Origin: GM7GCV1 sp965222065
GTDB lineage: Bacteria > Pseudomonadota > Gammaproteobacteria > Pseudomonadales > GM7GCV1
Direction of reading: 5' to 3'
DNA: 64,000 nucleotides
Assembly: GCA_965222065.1 (NCBI GenBank)
Contig: OZ244933.1
Coordinates: 2,232,001 to 2,296,000 of the forward strand
Of the stretch, positions 8,425 through 17,355 are shown in pieces (position 1 is the first letter of the stretch; each line of letters starts with the position of its first letter). Both the position numbers and the translations under genes were made by a program. The notes beneath the pieces are model-generated. The model was given only the letters and a program-made list of their open reading frames with translations, did not search any database and was not told the DNA's origin.

Positions 8425-9351
8425 GTGGCCGATATTCGCATCGCGACACGCAATAGTCCGTTGGCACTCTGGCAGGCGGAGTTCGTAAAGGCAGAGCTTG
8501 TCAAACTTCATCCCGATATCCAGGTCGATCTGGTTGGCTTTAAAACCCGCGGCGACATCATGCTGGACTCGCCGCTATCAAAAATCGGCGGCAAAGCGCT
8601 GTTTGTCAAAGAGCTGGAAGTCGCCATGCTCAATGATGAAGCCGATATCGCTGTGCACTCTATGAAAGATGTTCCCATGGAGTTTCCGGATGGCCTGGGA
8701 TTGTCGGTAATTTGTGAGCGTGAAGACCCGCGCGATGCCTTTGTTTCCAACCAGTATTCAAACCTGGACGAGCTCCCGGAAGGCGCCGTTCTGGGGACGT
8801 CCAGCTTGCGCCGACAGTGTCAAATACTTGCACACCGGCCGGATTTGCAAATCAGGAGTCTTCGGGGGAATGTGCAAACCCGGCTGGGTAAGCTGGATGC
8901 GGGTGAGTTTGATGCCATCGTACTGGCTGCTGCCGGCTTGCTGCGGCTGGAAATGCATGACCGAATCGCCTGGTTCATTGATCCGGTGACCAGTATCCCT
9001 GCCGGGGGGCAGGGCGCCGTGGGCATTGAATGTCGTACGGATGATAAAAAGGTCAGAGAGTTGCTAGCCCCATTGGCCCATGAAGAAACCACGATTGCGG
9101 TTACCGCCGAGAGAGCACTTAACAAGCGGTTGCAGGGGGGATGCCAGGTACCGATTGCCTGCTATGCGACACTGGAACAGGACCTTATCCATATGAATGG
9201 CCTGGTAGGAAGCCTGGATGGTCGACAGATTTTGCGGGTTCAGGGAAGTGATCACCTGGAAAATGCCGAGTCTCTGGGGATCCGTCTGGCAGAAGATCTG
9301 TTGGAGCAGGGCGCGGACGAGATCCTTAAAGAAGTCTATGGCGAATCATAA
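8425..9351 (+). CDS. hemC: Porphobilinogen deaminase (hydroxymethylbilane synthase)
   Basis: 308 residues from a GTG start; the protein begins ADIRIATRNSPLALWQ as the family does. It polymerises four porphobilinogen units to hydroxymethylbilane in haem synthesis. Visible motifs include LGTSSLRRQCQ, RGNVQTRLGKLDAGEFDAI and the cofactor-attachment loop KRLQGGCQVPIACYA, whose Cys carries the dipyrromethane. It lies 71 bases after algR and 15 bases before hemD, so hemCDXY are probably one unit. Confidence 0.96.
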   Translation: MADIRIATRNSPLALWQAEFVKAELVKLHPDIQVDLVGFKTRGDIMLDSPLSKIGGKALFVKELEVAMLNDEADIAVHSMKDVPMEFPDGLGLSVICEREDPRDAFVSNQYSNLDELPEGAVLGTSSLRRQCQILAHRPDLQIRSLRGNVQTRLGKLDAGEFDAIVLAAAGLLRLEMHDRIAWFIDPVTSIPAGGQGAVGIECRTDDKKVRELLAPLAHEETTIAVTAERALNKRLQGGCQVPIACYATLEQDLIHMNGLVGSLDGRQILRVQGSDHLENAESLGIRLAEDLLEQGADEILKEVYGES

Positions 9352-9366
9352 AACGTAGATAATAGT

Positions 9367-10134
9367 ATGCGAATATTAGTTACCCGCCCCAAAAACCAGG
9401 CAACACAGCTGGTTGAGGAGCTGCAAGTTGCCGGATATGAAACAGACTGTCTGCCCTTGCTGGAGATCGTCCCCAGTCAACTGTCCGAAGAGGAAGAAAC
9501 CAGGGCGCTGGAGATGCTGGAAAAATGCAGCAGACTGATTGCGGTCAGTGCCAATGCGGCGTGCCTGGCGTTGCCGTACCTAAAAAAGGTAGCGTTTTCA
9601 CAGCCAGTATTCTGCATCGGACCATCCACCGCCAGAGTGCTGGAACAGGAAGGATATGAAGTACGCATACCTGAAGGTAACTACAACTCGGAATCCTTGT
9701 TGAGTCTTCCCGATTTTAAAGTCAAAAGTGGGCAAGCTGTCGCAATACTTTGCGGACAGGGTGGGCGTGATTATCTGGAAGAAAAATTGGCGGAAATGGG
9801 GGCCAGTGTTAGCCGGATTGAGCTTTATACACGTCGCCCACAGGCGATTGAAACGCTGGAAATAGAGCAGTTGGACATTCCCGATGCACTGACAGCCATG
9901 AGTGGCGACACCGCCGAGGCACTGGCTCGTGCACTGGATTTAACCGGACGCGTGGAATGGAAAGCTCTGCCCCTGATTGTCCCCGGAAACCGGGTACGCG
10001 GTATTGCCGAACGCCTGGGGTTTGACCAGGTTGTCGAGACCGATAAGCCTACAACGGAAGGTCTGATAGACACCCTTGGGAAAATGCAAAAAAAGCCAAT
10101 GAATTCCTCTGGCAGCGGCCCCCAAGCTGTGTAA
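9367..10134 (+). CDS. hemD: Uroporphyrinogen-III synthase
   Basis: 255 residues. It cyclises hydroxymethylbilane to uroporphyrinogen III with inversion of ring D. The family is poorly conserved in sequence. Support comes from the N-terminal LVTRPKNQATQL, the mid-protein CGQGGRDYLEEKLAEMGA segment, and its place between hemC and hemX. The tail after about residue 240 is polar and probably disordered. Confidence 0.92.
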   Translation: MRILVTRPKNQATQLVEELQVAGYETDCLPLLEIVPSQLSEEEETRALEMLEKCSRLIAVSANAACLALPYLKKVAFSQPVFCIGPSTARVLEQEGYEVRIPEGNYNSESLLSLPDFKVKSGQAVAILCGQGGRDYLEEKLAEMGASVSRIELYTRRPQAIETLEIEQLDIPDALTAMSGDTAEALARALDLTGRVEWKALPLIVPGNRVRGIAERLGFDQVVETDKPTTEGLIDTLGKMQKKPMNSSGSGPQAV

Positions 10135-10245
10135 ACTGTTTCTTCAGAAAAGCAGATTAAGCCGACCGGACTGATGGGCAATATTCTGTGATAAAACCCG
10201 CCTGGAAGGCTATGATAGTGGTCTGCCAAGCATACGGAGAATCGG

Positions 10246-11358
10246 ATGTCGACTGACGAGCAGAATTCGGAAAATACCAACGATTCCGGAGAACAGACCG
10301 GACCTGCCGGTGCCTCTGCGCCCCCTGAAAAGGTGCAGGGCGATTCGGGGGAGAAAAACAAACCCGTAACCAAAAGCAGGGGATGGGGCAAAGCACTGTT
10401 TTTACTTATTCTAATTGCGACAGCCTTTTCCGGTGGGGGTTATCTTGCCTATTACTATCTGGATCAGGAGTTCTCGCGGATTGCCCACCAACAGAGTACG
10501 CAGATCGAGGAACTCAGTGACAGTATTGATTCCTTGCAGCAGGCAGACCAGGGCCTGTTAAATAACCAGCGAAACCTCCAGGGTGCGATTAACTCGGTGG
10601 TTTCTGATACGGAAGATCAGCTACTTTCACTTTCTGATCGTCTCTCCCAATCCGAGGCAGGTGGCAATGATGACTGGACACTGGCCGAAGCAGAATACCT
10701 GCTGAGAATCGCCAATCAGCGTCTGGTGACCAGTGGTGATCGGGAATCCGCTATTGAAATGATGCAGGCTGCGGACAGTATCCTGCGTGAACTGGCGTAT
10801 CCTGAATTGGCACCGGTTCGGCGGCAGCTGGCAAATGACCTGACCAAAGTGCAGATGGCCAATAGCCTGGATGTCGAGGGAATTTATTTCGAACTGGAAG
10901 CGTTGACAGAACAGGTTTTCAATCTGGAACACTATGAGCCGGAACCGTTGTCGACCAACATTATTGAGAGTGAGGCGACAAGCGATTTGGGTAAACGTTT
11001 ATGGAACAACATCAAATCCGTACTTTCCCGTTACATCCGTATTGATGGAGGTGCTGAGCCCCGGTACCTGCTGACCCAGGAACAGCAAATCCTGCAGACG
11101 TTATCCGTGCAGCTGCAAATTCGACAAGCGCAGCTGGCACTGTTGTCTGAGCAGCAGGATGTTTACACCAGGGCGCTGACGATGGCTGCAAATGCCATTG
11201 AGCAGTTCTATATGGAATCTGGTGCGTCCAACGCCACGCGTGCACGACTCCATGAGCTGGCTGATGTTCAGTTACAAACTGAAAACCTGGATGTCAGTGA
11301 GTCAATTCGTGAGCTGAGCTCAGTGGTAAATCAGCTTTCCAGGATGGGAGTGGAGTAA
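10246..11358 (+). CDS. hemX: HemX-like membrane protein
   Basis: 370 residues. A polar, disordered N-terminal tail (about 1-42) is followed by one membrane helix (about 46-66), then a coiled-coil stretch rich in Q, S and L (about 75-130) and a helical domain containing the family segment WTLAEAEYLLRIANQRL. HemX proteins are often misnamed uroporphyrinogen methyltransferase; no methyltransferase motif is seen here. Its role in haem synthesis is unproven and rests on constant linkage to hemD and hemY. Only 3 bases separate it from hemY. Confidence 0.9.
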   Translation: MSTDEQNSENTNDSGEQTGPAGASAPPEKVQGDSGEKNKPVTKSRGWGKALFLLILIATAFSGGGYLAYYYLDQEFSRIAHQQSTQIEELSDSIDSLQQADQGLLNNQRNLQGAINSVVSDTEDQLLSLSDRLSQSEAGGNDDWTLAEAEYLLRIANQRLVTSGDRESAIEMMQAADSILRELAYPELAPVRRQLANDLTKVQMANSLDVEGIYFELEALTEQVFNLEHYEPEPLSTNIIESEATSDLGKRLWNNIKSVLSRYIRIDGGAEPRYLLTQEQQILQTLSVQLQIRQAQLALLSEQQDVYTRALTMAANAIEQFYMESGASNATRARLHELADVQLQTENLDVSESIRELSSVVNQLSRMGVE

Positions 11359-11361
11359 CCA

Positions 11362-12417
11362 ATGCGTCGTTTTCTTGTCTATCTGGCTTTTACGCTGGCC
11401 GCTGCCCTTGGAGTCTATCTGGGGGTGGGTGCTGATGCCTACCTCCTGATCCATACAGGCGATACCGCTTTCCAGATGACGATTTGGGTGGCGATTATTC
11501 TTCTTGGTCTGGCCGTGGCGGTATTGCTGCTACTTTGGGTTGTTATTAGTGGCGTGCTGTTTGGTGGCTGGCGTCGTGCCTGGATGCGAAGACGACTGGA
11601 TAAATTGACGGCCTCAGCAGTAAAAAGCTATACAGACCAGGATTGGGGCAAGGCATACAAGCAACTGGTTAAACTGGCAAACAGTCATCCCGAGCCCCAG
11701 CCTTACGTGCTTATGGCCGGAGAAGCGGCGGTCGCATCCGGGGAAATCGAGAAAGGCCGCGAGACATATCAGCAAGTGATTCAGCAGTTCCCGAAAAACA
11801 GTTTCCAGGCACGTTTACGTCTGGCCAATCTGGAGTTGGGGGTCGGGAACCACCAGGAAGCTGGTGAACTTTGTGAATTATTGTTGGCCGAGAAGAAACG
11901 TGACCCCGACGCCCGCCTTCTGGAGATATTGATTGCCGAAGATCAGGGTAACTGGGAACAGATGCACGAAAAAATACTGGCGGCCCACAGTAACAAAGTG
12001 CTATCTGCAAGGTTGCCGACCATTGAGCGCCGTTATTTGCGTTCAGTACTTGCGGACAACCCCACAGCACCACAATTGCTGAAATTGGCAGAATTATTTG
12101 CCCCCGCGAGAGCGCTCCCAGTCGATAAAACCATTGATCTGGCAAGGCAACTGGCAATGAAGGGAAACCCGGACAAGGCCGAGAAGTTCCTGCGCCAGCG
12201 AATTGAACGGCAATGGGATGAAGAGCTGGTTACCGCTTATGGCAATATTGAGGGTAAGTCAGCCAAAGGGCAGGTCAAGGTGGCCGAGTCCTGGCTGAAC
12301 AGTCACCCGGATAACCCGGTGCTTCTGGAGACTCTGCTGCAACTATCTTTGCGCGCAAATGACGCCAGGCGCATAGAGACCTATGAACAAAAGCTGGATG
12401 CCAGGGTACAGCCATGA
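11362..12417 (+). CDS. hemY: HemY-like TPR membrane protein
   Basis: 351 residues. Two N-terminal membrane helices (about 3-25 and 40-65) precede the HemY-N type segment GGWRRAWMRRRLDKLTASAVKSYTDQDWGKAYKQL, then TPR-like helical repeats to the end. It is the gammaproteobacterial HemY of the hemCDXY operon, not the protoporphyrinogen oxidase that bears the same name in Bacillus. The molecular role is unclear; coordination of haem synthesis at the inner membrane has been proposed. No hairpin follows the stop. Confidence 0.9.
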   Translation: MRRFLVYLAFTLAAALGVYLGVGADAYLLIHTGDTAFQMTIWVAIILLGLAVAVLLLLWVVISGVLFGGWRRAWMRRRLDKLTASAVKSYTDQDWGKAYKQLVKLANSHPEPQPYVLMAGEAAVASGEIEKGRETYQQVIQQFPKNSFQARLRLANLELGVGNHQEAGELCELLLAEKKRDPDARLLEILIAEDQGNWEQMHEKILAAHSNKVLSARLPTIERRYLRSVLADNPTAPQLLKLAELFAPARALPVDKTIDLARQLAMKGNPDKAEKFLRQRIERQWDEELVTAYGNIEGKSAKGQVKVAESWLNSHPDNPVLLETLLQLSLRANDARRIETYEQKLDARVQP

Positions 12418-12517
12418 ATTAAACTTTGACTGATTTGATGTTCCAATTGGCTCAAGTTGGTTAAAATCTACCTATGACAATAAATATCTTCCCACTCTAA
12501 ATTTAATGGAGAGCATT

Positions 12518-12826
12518 ATGAAAAAGTTGGTAATTGCCGCTTTGCTAGCAGCACCTATGATGGCCCAGGCCCAGGGTGATGTTGAAGCCGGTAAAAACAA
12601 GGCGGGCGTTTGTGCGTCTTGTCATGGCGCAAACGGTATTGGTATTGCCCCTATGTACCCCAATCTTGCCGGACAGAAAGCAATGTATCTGGAGCTATCA
12701 ATCAAGGCTTACCGCAATGGTCAACGTACCGGCGGGAACGCTGCCATGATGGCACCAATGGTTGCTAATCTTTCCGACCAGGATATTGCGGATCTGGCAG
12801 CCTATTACTCCAGCCTGGGCCAATAA
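12518..12826 (+). CDS. Small periplasmic class I cytochrome c (c553/c4-half type)
   Basis: 102 residues from the second ATG, which follows a GGAG ribosome binding site; an ATG four codons earlier overlaps that site. It has a signal peptide of about 18 residues ending AQAQ. One haem site CASCH is followed by GANGIGIAPMYPNLAGQ, and the distal Met ligand is probably in MMAPMVANLSDQDI. It looks like one half of a cytochrome c4 and probably carries electrons to a terminal oxidase. It has its own terminator, so it is monocistronic. Confidence 0.92.
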   Translation: MKKLVIAALLAAPMMAQAQGDVEAGKNKAGVCASCHGANGIGIAPMYPNLAGQKAMYLELSIKAYRNGQRTGGNAAMMAPMVANLSDQDIADLAAYYSSLGQ

Positions 12827-12848
12827 CCCTTCCATCAATATCCCTTTA

Positions 12849-12878
12849 AAAAAAGGCGACCCTGAGGTCGCCTTTTTT
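12849..12878 (+). terminator. Intrinsic terminator after the cytochrome gene
   Basis: GGCGACC / GGTCGCC stem with a CTGA loop, preceded by A and followed by six T. It also faces the end of the convergent gene at 12901. Confidence 0.92.
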
Positions 12879-12900
12879 GTATCGGGAATCTGTTTATTTA

Positions 12901-13455
12901 TTAAAACTCAGCATCCAGCATTTCCTTGAGGCGCCTCGAGGAGAGATTGTGTCCCCTGGACTGGGTCTTTTTAAGTAACGACCCGGTGAAAACGGACTTT
13001 TCCGGCTTACGGGCCAATAGTGACAATGCTTCGTTTCCATTTAAATCACGGGTCTCGGCAAAATAATTGACGGCTTTCGCCCAGGCCCCGGAAAAACCCA
13101 GTTTTGGAATTCTGAATGCTTTGTCACGACCATTGTGGGAAACACAAAATGCGGGGCAAAAATAGGTTCGGGTTTCGCCACCGCGCACTTTTCGTTCTAC
13201 CAGGATCTTGGCACAAAACCCGGTGGCAAACTGATACGGGCTTTTTCGTTTTAATGCGTTGGTATGCCGGTTTTTTTTGGCGAGTTCAGCCAGCTCAGAA
13301 TCCTTGGCATAGGCCAGCTCTTTGGCTTTGGAACCATGTACGCTTGTGGAGAAAAAGAACTCCTTGCGCTGACTGTCAGAACCCAGGGTGCGTGCGACCC
13401 GGAAACCAACCAGCCCCTGCGGATGTTCGCCCTGTTTGTATTCGATAACCGCCAT
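12901..13455 (-). CDS. Hypothetical basic protein, possibly AP2-like
   Basis: Not recognised. The ATG at 13455 gives 184 residues; a TTG at 13524 would add 23, but those overlap the likely promoter of the divergent esterase. The N-terminal part (VGFRVARTLGSDSQRKEFFF, then AKELAYAKDSELAELAKK) has the strand-strand-strand-helix look of AP2/integrase-type DNA-binding domains. That likeness is an impression, not a demonstrated match. Two Cys residues lie near the middle (YFCPAFCVSHNGRDKAFRIPK), and the C-terminal third is basic. Convergent with the cytochrome gene and divergent from yqiA. Confidence 0.6.
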   Translation of the reverse strand: MAVIEYKQGEHPQGLVGFRVARTLGSDSQRKEFFFSTSVHGSKAKELAYAKDSELAELAKKNRHTNALKRKSPYQFATGFCAKILVERKVRGGETRTYFCPAFCVSHNGRDKAFRIPKLGFSGAWAKAVNYFAETRDLNGNEALSLLARKPEKSVFTGSLLKKTQSRGHNLSSRRLKEMLDAEF

Positions 13456-13542
13456 AGAAAATGTGACATCTTGAGACTTTGGGGTTGTGAATACATAGTA
13501 TCGGTTAAGATCTGTCCTGTACAAATTACTTGGTATTCATCA

Positions 13543-14118
13543 TTGAAACGTCTCGTTTACTTACATGGTTTCCTTAGCTCGCCGCAATCCCTGAAAGCGC
13601 AGCAGACTCTGGAATGGTTGCAGAAAAACCGACCGGATATTGAATGCCATTGTCCGTCGCTTTCTTCCTATCCCGGTGAGGCAATTGACCAGATCAGGAA
13701 AATTATGGAGCGGCCCTATGAGCAAACCATGTTGATCGGCAGTTCATTGGGGGGCTACTGGTGCACCTGGCTGGCCGAGGAATATGGCCACAGGGCTGCA
13801 GTAATTAATCCCGCCGTTGAGCCCTCACTGCTTAACAGGGACGAGTATTTGGGTGTTGAGCTGAAAAACTACTACTCCGACGACTTCTATGTACTTGGCG
13901 AACAGGATGCCGTGGACCTGCTTTCCGTATTTGTTGATGAAATCAAACACCCGGAACGGTTTTGGTTGTTGGCCCAGACGGGTGATGACACCTGTGACTA
14001 TCGGCTGGCCGTTGAGAAATTCAGGGACTGTAAGCAGACGATTGAAGAGGGTGGAGATCATGGGTTTCAGGGATATGAACGATGGATTCCTGAAATCGTC
14101 GATTTTCTGGAAAGTTAG
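13543..14118 (+). CDS. yqiA: YqiA-type alpha/beta-hydrolase esterase
   Basis: 191 residues from a TTG start, close to the length of E. coli YqiA. The longer upstream frame overlaps the divergent gene and was rejected. Visible signs are KRLVYLHGFLSSPQSLKA at the N-terminus, the nucleophile elbow GSSLGGYWCTWLAE, and the catalytic His in GGDHGFQGYERW near the C-terminus. YqiA is a cytosolic esterase that prefers short-chain acyl and palmitoyl-CoA substrates in vitro. There is no clear ribosome binding site, so the start is the weak point. Confidence 0.85.
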   Translation: MKRLVYLHGFLSSPQSLKAQQTLEWLQKNRPDIECHCPSLSSYPGEAIDQIRKIMERPYEQTMLIGSSLGGYWCTWLAEEYGHRAAVINPAVEPSLLNRDEYLGVELKNYYSDDFYVLGEQDAVDLLSVFVDEIKHPERFWLLAQTGDDTCDYRLAVEKFRDCKQTIEEGGDHGFQGYERWIPEIVDFLES

Positions 14119-14159
14119 TAGTTTTTAGGTTTCCCTAAGAACAGGGTATTTTTTCTAGA

Positions 14160-14665
14160 GGTGCCGATATTTTTATTGTTCATTTTCTTTGCCTGCCCAA
14201 AGAAAACGAACCAAAAGAAAGGACACCCCAATCACTTGGCCTGCGGCTCCCCTCGCGTGTATCCATTGATATTGGGCCGTGTCAACGAGACGTCCTGACT
14301 CGGTGACACTTTCGCGCACGTCCATGTGCGCTCAACCCAATCAATGAATCCGCTCTCGGCAAGTTCCAGGGGGTTTCCCCTTCGTTAAAATTCGCTGCCA
14401 ATTGCGACCTGGGAGCAGCCGAGAAGCGGAGCAAAATGAGGGGCAGGGCGAGGACTGTTAGAGCACGTAGTGCGAGTTCCGCAGCCCCCGAATTTTTCGA
14501 GCATCGCAGGGAACCCTCGAAGAGGGCTGCGGAGAGCCTGCCCCGCGAGCATAGCGAGCGCCTTGGGTATTGGGAGCGATGGTCAGTGTGGCCCGCGAAA
14601 AATCTGAGCGCATTGGCCATTTGGGTACTTTTGCCTTAACAAAAGTACCTCGCTATAGGCGAAAC
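14160..14665. repeat. Dispersed non-coding repeat, copy 1
   Basis: The gap between yqiA and rho holds no credible gene. It has outer segments of the type CTGCCCAAAGAAAACGAACC (left) and ACAAAAGTACCTCGCTATAG (right). The core from about 14404 to 14550 matches copy 2 at about 41728-41865 (shared CAGCCGAGAAGCG, CGAGGACTGT, GCGAGTTCCGCAGC, TTTTTCGAGCAT, GGGCTGCGGA). Elements of this general kind are widespread in gammaproteobacterial genomes and are often miscalled as genes. Ends are approximate. Confidence 0.75.
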
Positions 14666-14687
14666 CTAATACAAAGCAATTCAAACA

Positions 14688-14713
14688 ATAAAAAAGGGGC
14701 AAATTTGCCCCTT
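14688..14713 (-). terminator. Intrinsic terminator after rho
   Basis: AAAGGGGC / GCCCCTTT stem with an AAATTT loop, followed on the minus strand by a T-run (A-run at 14688-14695). Confidence 0.85.
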
Positions 14714-14740
14714 TCTTTTTACTTGTTAAGCGAAACCAAA

Positions 14741-16000
14741 TCACTTCCGCCGCATGGCAGTAAAGAATTCATCATTGGTTTTAAAGTCTTTCAGCTTGTC
14801 GACCAGGAATTCCGCCGCTGGCAGATCTTCCATGTCGTGAAGCAGGCGACGCAATATAAGCACTCGCTGCATTTCGCTTTCATCCATAAGCAAGTCTTCA
14901 CGACGGGTACCGGACTGGCGCACATTAATGGCCGGGAAGACGTATTTCTCGGCGATCTTGCGATCAAGGTGCAGTTCGAGGTTGCCGGTTCCCTTAAATT
15001 CTTCGTAAATCACTTCGTCCATTTTGGAGCCGGTATTGACGAGCGCTGTGGCAATAATGGTGAGGGAACCGCCTTCTTCCAGGTTTCGTGCGGCACCGAA
15101 GAAGCGCTTGGGGCGCTCCAGGGCATGGGCATCCACACCGCCGGTGAGTACTTTGCCTGATGAAGGCTGGACCGTATTGTAGGCACGGGCCAAACGGGTA
15201 ATGGAATCGAGCAGGATAACAACATCTTTTTTGTGCTCAACAAGGCGCTTGGCCTTTTCAATCACCATGTCCGCTACCTGAACGTGACGGGCCGGGGGTT
15301 CATCAAAGGTAGAAGCAACCACCTCACCACGCACGGTTCGTTGCATCTCGGTGACTTCCTCGGGACGCTCATCGATCAGCAGAACGATGATATAGACTTC
15401 CGGATTGTTGCGCACAATGGCCTGGGCAATGTGCTGCATCATAATGGTCTTGCCCGCCTTGGGCGGAGCGACGATCAGGCCGCGTGAGCCTTTGCCAATG
15501 GGTGACACCAGGTCGATTATTCGGCCCGTCAGATCCTCAGAGCTGCCATTGCCCGCTTCGAGCTTAAGGCGCTCGTCAGGAAACAGGGGGGTAAGGTTTT
15601 CGTAGAGGATTTTATTTTTGGCGTTTTCGGGAGCGTCGCCGTTGATAGTGTCGACCTTAAGGGTCGCGAAGTAACGTTCGTTGTCTTTCGGGGGCCGAAT
15701 CTTCCCGGAAATGGTGTCGCCGGTACGAAGGTTAAATCGTCGAATCTGGCTGGGTGATACGTAGATATCGTCTGGCCCGGCCAAATAAGAACTGTCTGCC
15801 GATCTTAAAAACCCAAACCCGTCGGAGAGAATCTCCAGTACACCATCACCATAGATGTCTTCGCCGCTCTTGGCATGTCGCTTGAGTATGGAAAAAATGA
15901 TGTCTTGCTTGCGATTGCGACCAACATTTTCCAGCCCCATGGACTCGGCAATTTCCAGCAATTCACCAATAGGTTTTCGTTTTAATTCTGTCAGGTTCAT
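14741..16000 (-). CDS. rho: Transcription termination factor Rho
   Basis: 419 residues from the ATG at 16000, the same length as E. coli Rho; the frame extends upstream but those residues are unlike the family. Rho is a hexameric RNA-dependent ATPase that ends transcription. Order of parts: N-terminal helical domain beginning MNLTELKRKPIGELLEIAE, RNA-binding cold-shock-like domain with GFGFLRS, Walker A APPKAGKT, Walker B VVILLDSITRLARA, and the Q/R-loop segments SSGKVLTGGVD and GTGNLEL. It follows trxA on the same strand after a 300-base gap. Confidence 0.98.
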   Translation of the reverse strand: MNLTELKRKPIGELLEIAESMGLENVGRNRKQDIIFSILKRHAKSGEDIYGDGVLEILSDGFGFLRSADSSYLAGPDDIYVSPSQIRRFNLRTGDTISGKIRPPKDNERYFATLKVDTINGDAPENAKNKILYENLTPLFPDERLKLEAGNGSSEDLTGRIIDLVSPIGKGSRGLIVAPPKAGKTIMMQHIAQAIVRNNPEVYIIVLLIDERPEEVTEMQRTVRGEVVASTFDEPPARHVQVADMVIEKAKRLVEHKKDVVILLDSITRLARAYNTVQPSSGKVLTGGVDAHALERPKRFFGAARNLEEGGSLTIIATALVNTGSKMDEVIYEEFKGTGNLELHLDRKIAEKYVFPAINVRQSGTRREDLLMDESEMQRVLILRRLLHDMEDLPAAEFLVDKLKDFKTNDEFFTAMRRK

Positions 16001-16301
16001 CTGTGAATACTTCGGGTTGAAAGTTTGGGTATTTGAAGAAATTAAGAAAAAAGGAAGGCACGAAATCTCTGTTATGACCAGACGTTTATAGTATTGGCCG
16101 ACAATCACATGGATTGAGAGGCAAGAAATTAAAGGTGTCTGAATAGGATCTGGCGAGTGCCAATGGATTCAGTATAGCGCTATTTGAATCGCCTGCAACT
16201 ACTATTTGGTGTCTTTTTGATCCGAGTCAAAGGGATGCTTTCCGTTCAATAAAAAAGGCCCCGTGCAGGGACCTTTTAAAAAATCGACGCAAAAAAACAA
16301 A
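16001..16301 (-). other. rho leader region between trxA and rho
   Basis: About 300 bases with no supported gene apart from the trxA terminator at its trxA end. In enterics the rho leader mediates autoregulation by Rho. Here I see no leader peptide I would defend. Confidence 0.4.
16251..16277 (-). terminator. Terminator after trxA
   Basis: AAAAGG-T-CCC / GGG-C-CTTTT hairpin read on the minus strand, with a T-run after it. It lies 25 bases past the trxA stop. Confidence 0.75.
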
Positions 16302-16628
16302 TTAAATAGCTGCGTCAATAAATTCCTTGAGCTGCGCGCGGGAAACTGCGCCTACTTTCATGGACTCAACATCCCCGCCTTTAAAGATAATAAGCGTCGG
16401 AATACCGCGGACGTTGTATTTCATCGGTGTCTCGCGGTTGGCGTCGACGTCCATTTTGCAGATTTTGATTTTGCCATCGTACTCATCGGCAAGCTCGTCG
16501 AGGATCGGGGCGATCATTTTGCATGGGCCGCACCAGCTTGCCCAAAAGTCTACAAGTACTGGGCCTTCGGCTTCGACCACCTCGGCCTGAAATTCTGCAT
16601 CAGCGAGATGATGAATGTTGTCGCTCAT
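16302..16628 (-). CDS. trxA: Thioredoxin 1
   Basis: 108 residues, full length for a thioredoxin. The redox site WASWCGPCK is present, as are the buried Asp (VLVDFWA) and the cis-Pro loop (RGIPTLIIFKGG). It is the cytoplasmic reductant of ribonucleotide reductase and other disulfides. An AACAACATG start has GGAGAACA before it. The trxA-rho order is that of E. coli and pseudomonads. Confidence 0.97.
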   Translation of the reverse strand: MSDNIHHLADAEFQAEVVEAEGPVLVDFWASWCGPCKMIAPILDELADEYDGKIKICKMDVDANRETPMKYNVRGIPTLIIFKGGDVESMKVGAVSRAQLKEFIDAAI

Positions 16629-16887
16629 GTTGTTCTCCGGTTATTCATTAAAGAGTTACGATTAAAACTATTATGGGTGTCGATCTTCAGGATTCAACTG
16701 CTGGCTTAGATTAATTAGGATTGAGCATATATACAGGCTCGCGATTCTTCGCCTGCCTTGCTGCTCTATGCTTTGCCATCCAGAAGACCACAGGTATAAT
16801 GCGCGCCCGCAAACCATATACAAACCGCTGGTTGCGTACAACTGAATTTATGCTGGTTGCATGCGCTGTTATTAAAAGGTCCTATCA

Positions 16888-17295
16888 ATGAATTTTAGAA
16901 ACATCTCTCTGCTTTTGGTTCTGGCTGCCCTGAGCGTGTCTGCACTCGCCCAGACGGCACGGGAGCAACAAATAGCTGACCGTCTTACACCTATTGGCGA
17001 AACCTGTATGGTTGGTGATGAATGTGCTGCCGGAAGTGCGGCAGAAGCGGGCCCCATGGACCCCGAGACGGTCTACAACACATACTGCATGGCTTGCCAT
17101 ACAACCGGGGCAGCCGGTGCACCGGTCATTGGTGAAGTGTCCGATTGGGAGCCTCGTATAGCCAAGGGCCTTGACGTGCTGTACTCAAACGCAATTAATG
17201 GCATCGGTACGATGCCTGCCAAAGGCCTGTGTATGGATTGTTCTGACGAAGACATCGAGGCGACGGTTGACTACATCCTGAGCCAGTCAGAATAA
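16888..17295 (+). CDS. Cytochrome c5-family protein
   Basis: 135 residues with a signal peptide of about 21 (ending ALAQ). One haem site YCMACHTTG is followed by APVIGEVSDWEPRIAKGLDVLYSNAINGIGTMPAKGLCMDCSDEDI, the typical c5 arrangement. It includes the axial Met in GTMPAKG and an extra Cys pair (CMDC) that c5 proteins use for a disulfide. A Cys pair in the linker (CMVGDEC) is also present. It is a periplasmic electron carrier, divergent from trxA and monocistronic. Confidence 0.92.
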   Translation: MNFRNISLLLVLAALSVSALAQTAREQQIADRLTPIGETCMVGDECAAGSAAEAGPMDPETVYNTYCMACHTTGAAGAPVIGEVSDWEPRIAKGLDVLYSNAINGIGTMPAKGLCMDCSDEDIEATVDYILSQSE

Positions 17296-17312
17296 CCAGA
17301 TCGGTTATTTCC

Positions 17313-17341
17313 AAAAAAAAGCGCCTTTTGGCGCTTTTTTT
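17313..17341. terminator. Bidirectional terminator between cytochrome c5 and rep
   Basis: GCGCC / GGCGC stem with a TTTT loop, flanked by eight A and seven T; it serves two convergent genes. Confidence 0.88.
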
Positions 17342-17355
17342 GGTTTTGGCTACTG

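Noticed and set aside
10246..11358. Uroporphyrinogen methyltransferase label for hemX
   Set aside because: No SAM-methyltransferase motifs; one membrane helix plus coiled coil instead.
14282..14639. Small open frames within dispersed repeat copy 1 (both strands)
   Set aside because: Low-complexity Arg/Ala/Ser-rich translation over a repeat; typical false genes.
14570..15160. Plus-strand open frame over the 3' end of rho
   Set aside because: Antisense to highly conserved rho coding sequence and partly inside the dispersed repeat; no family likeness.
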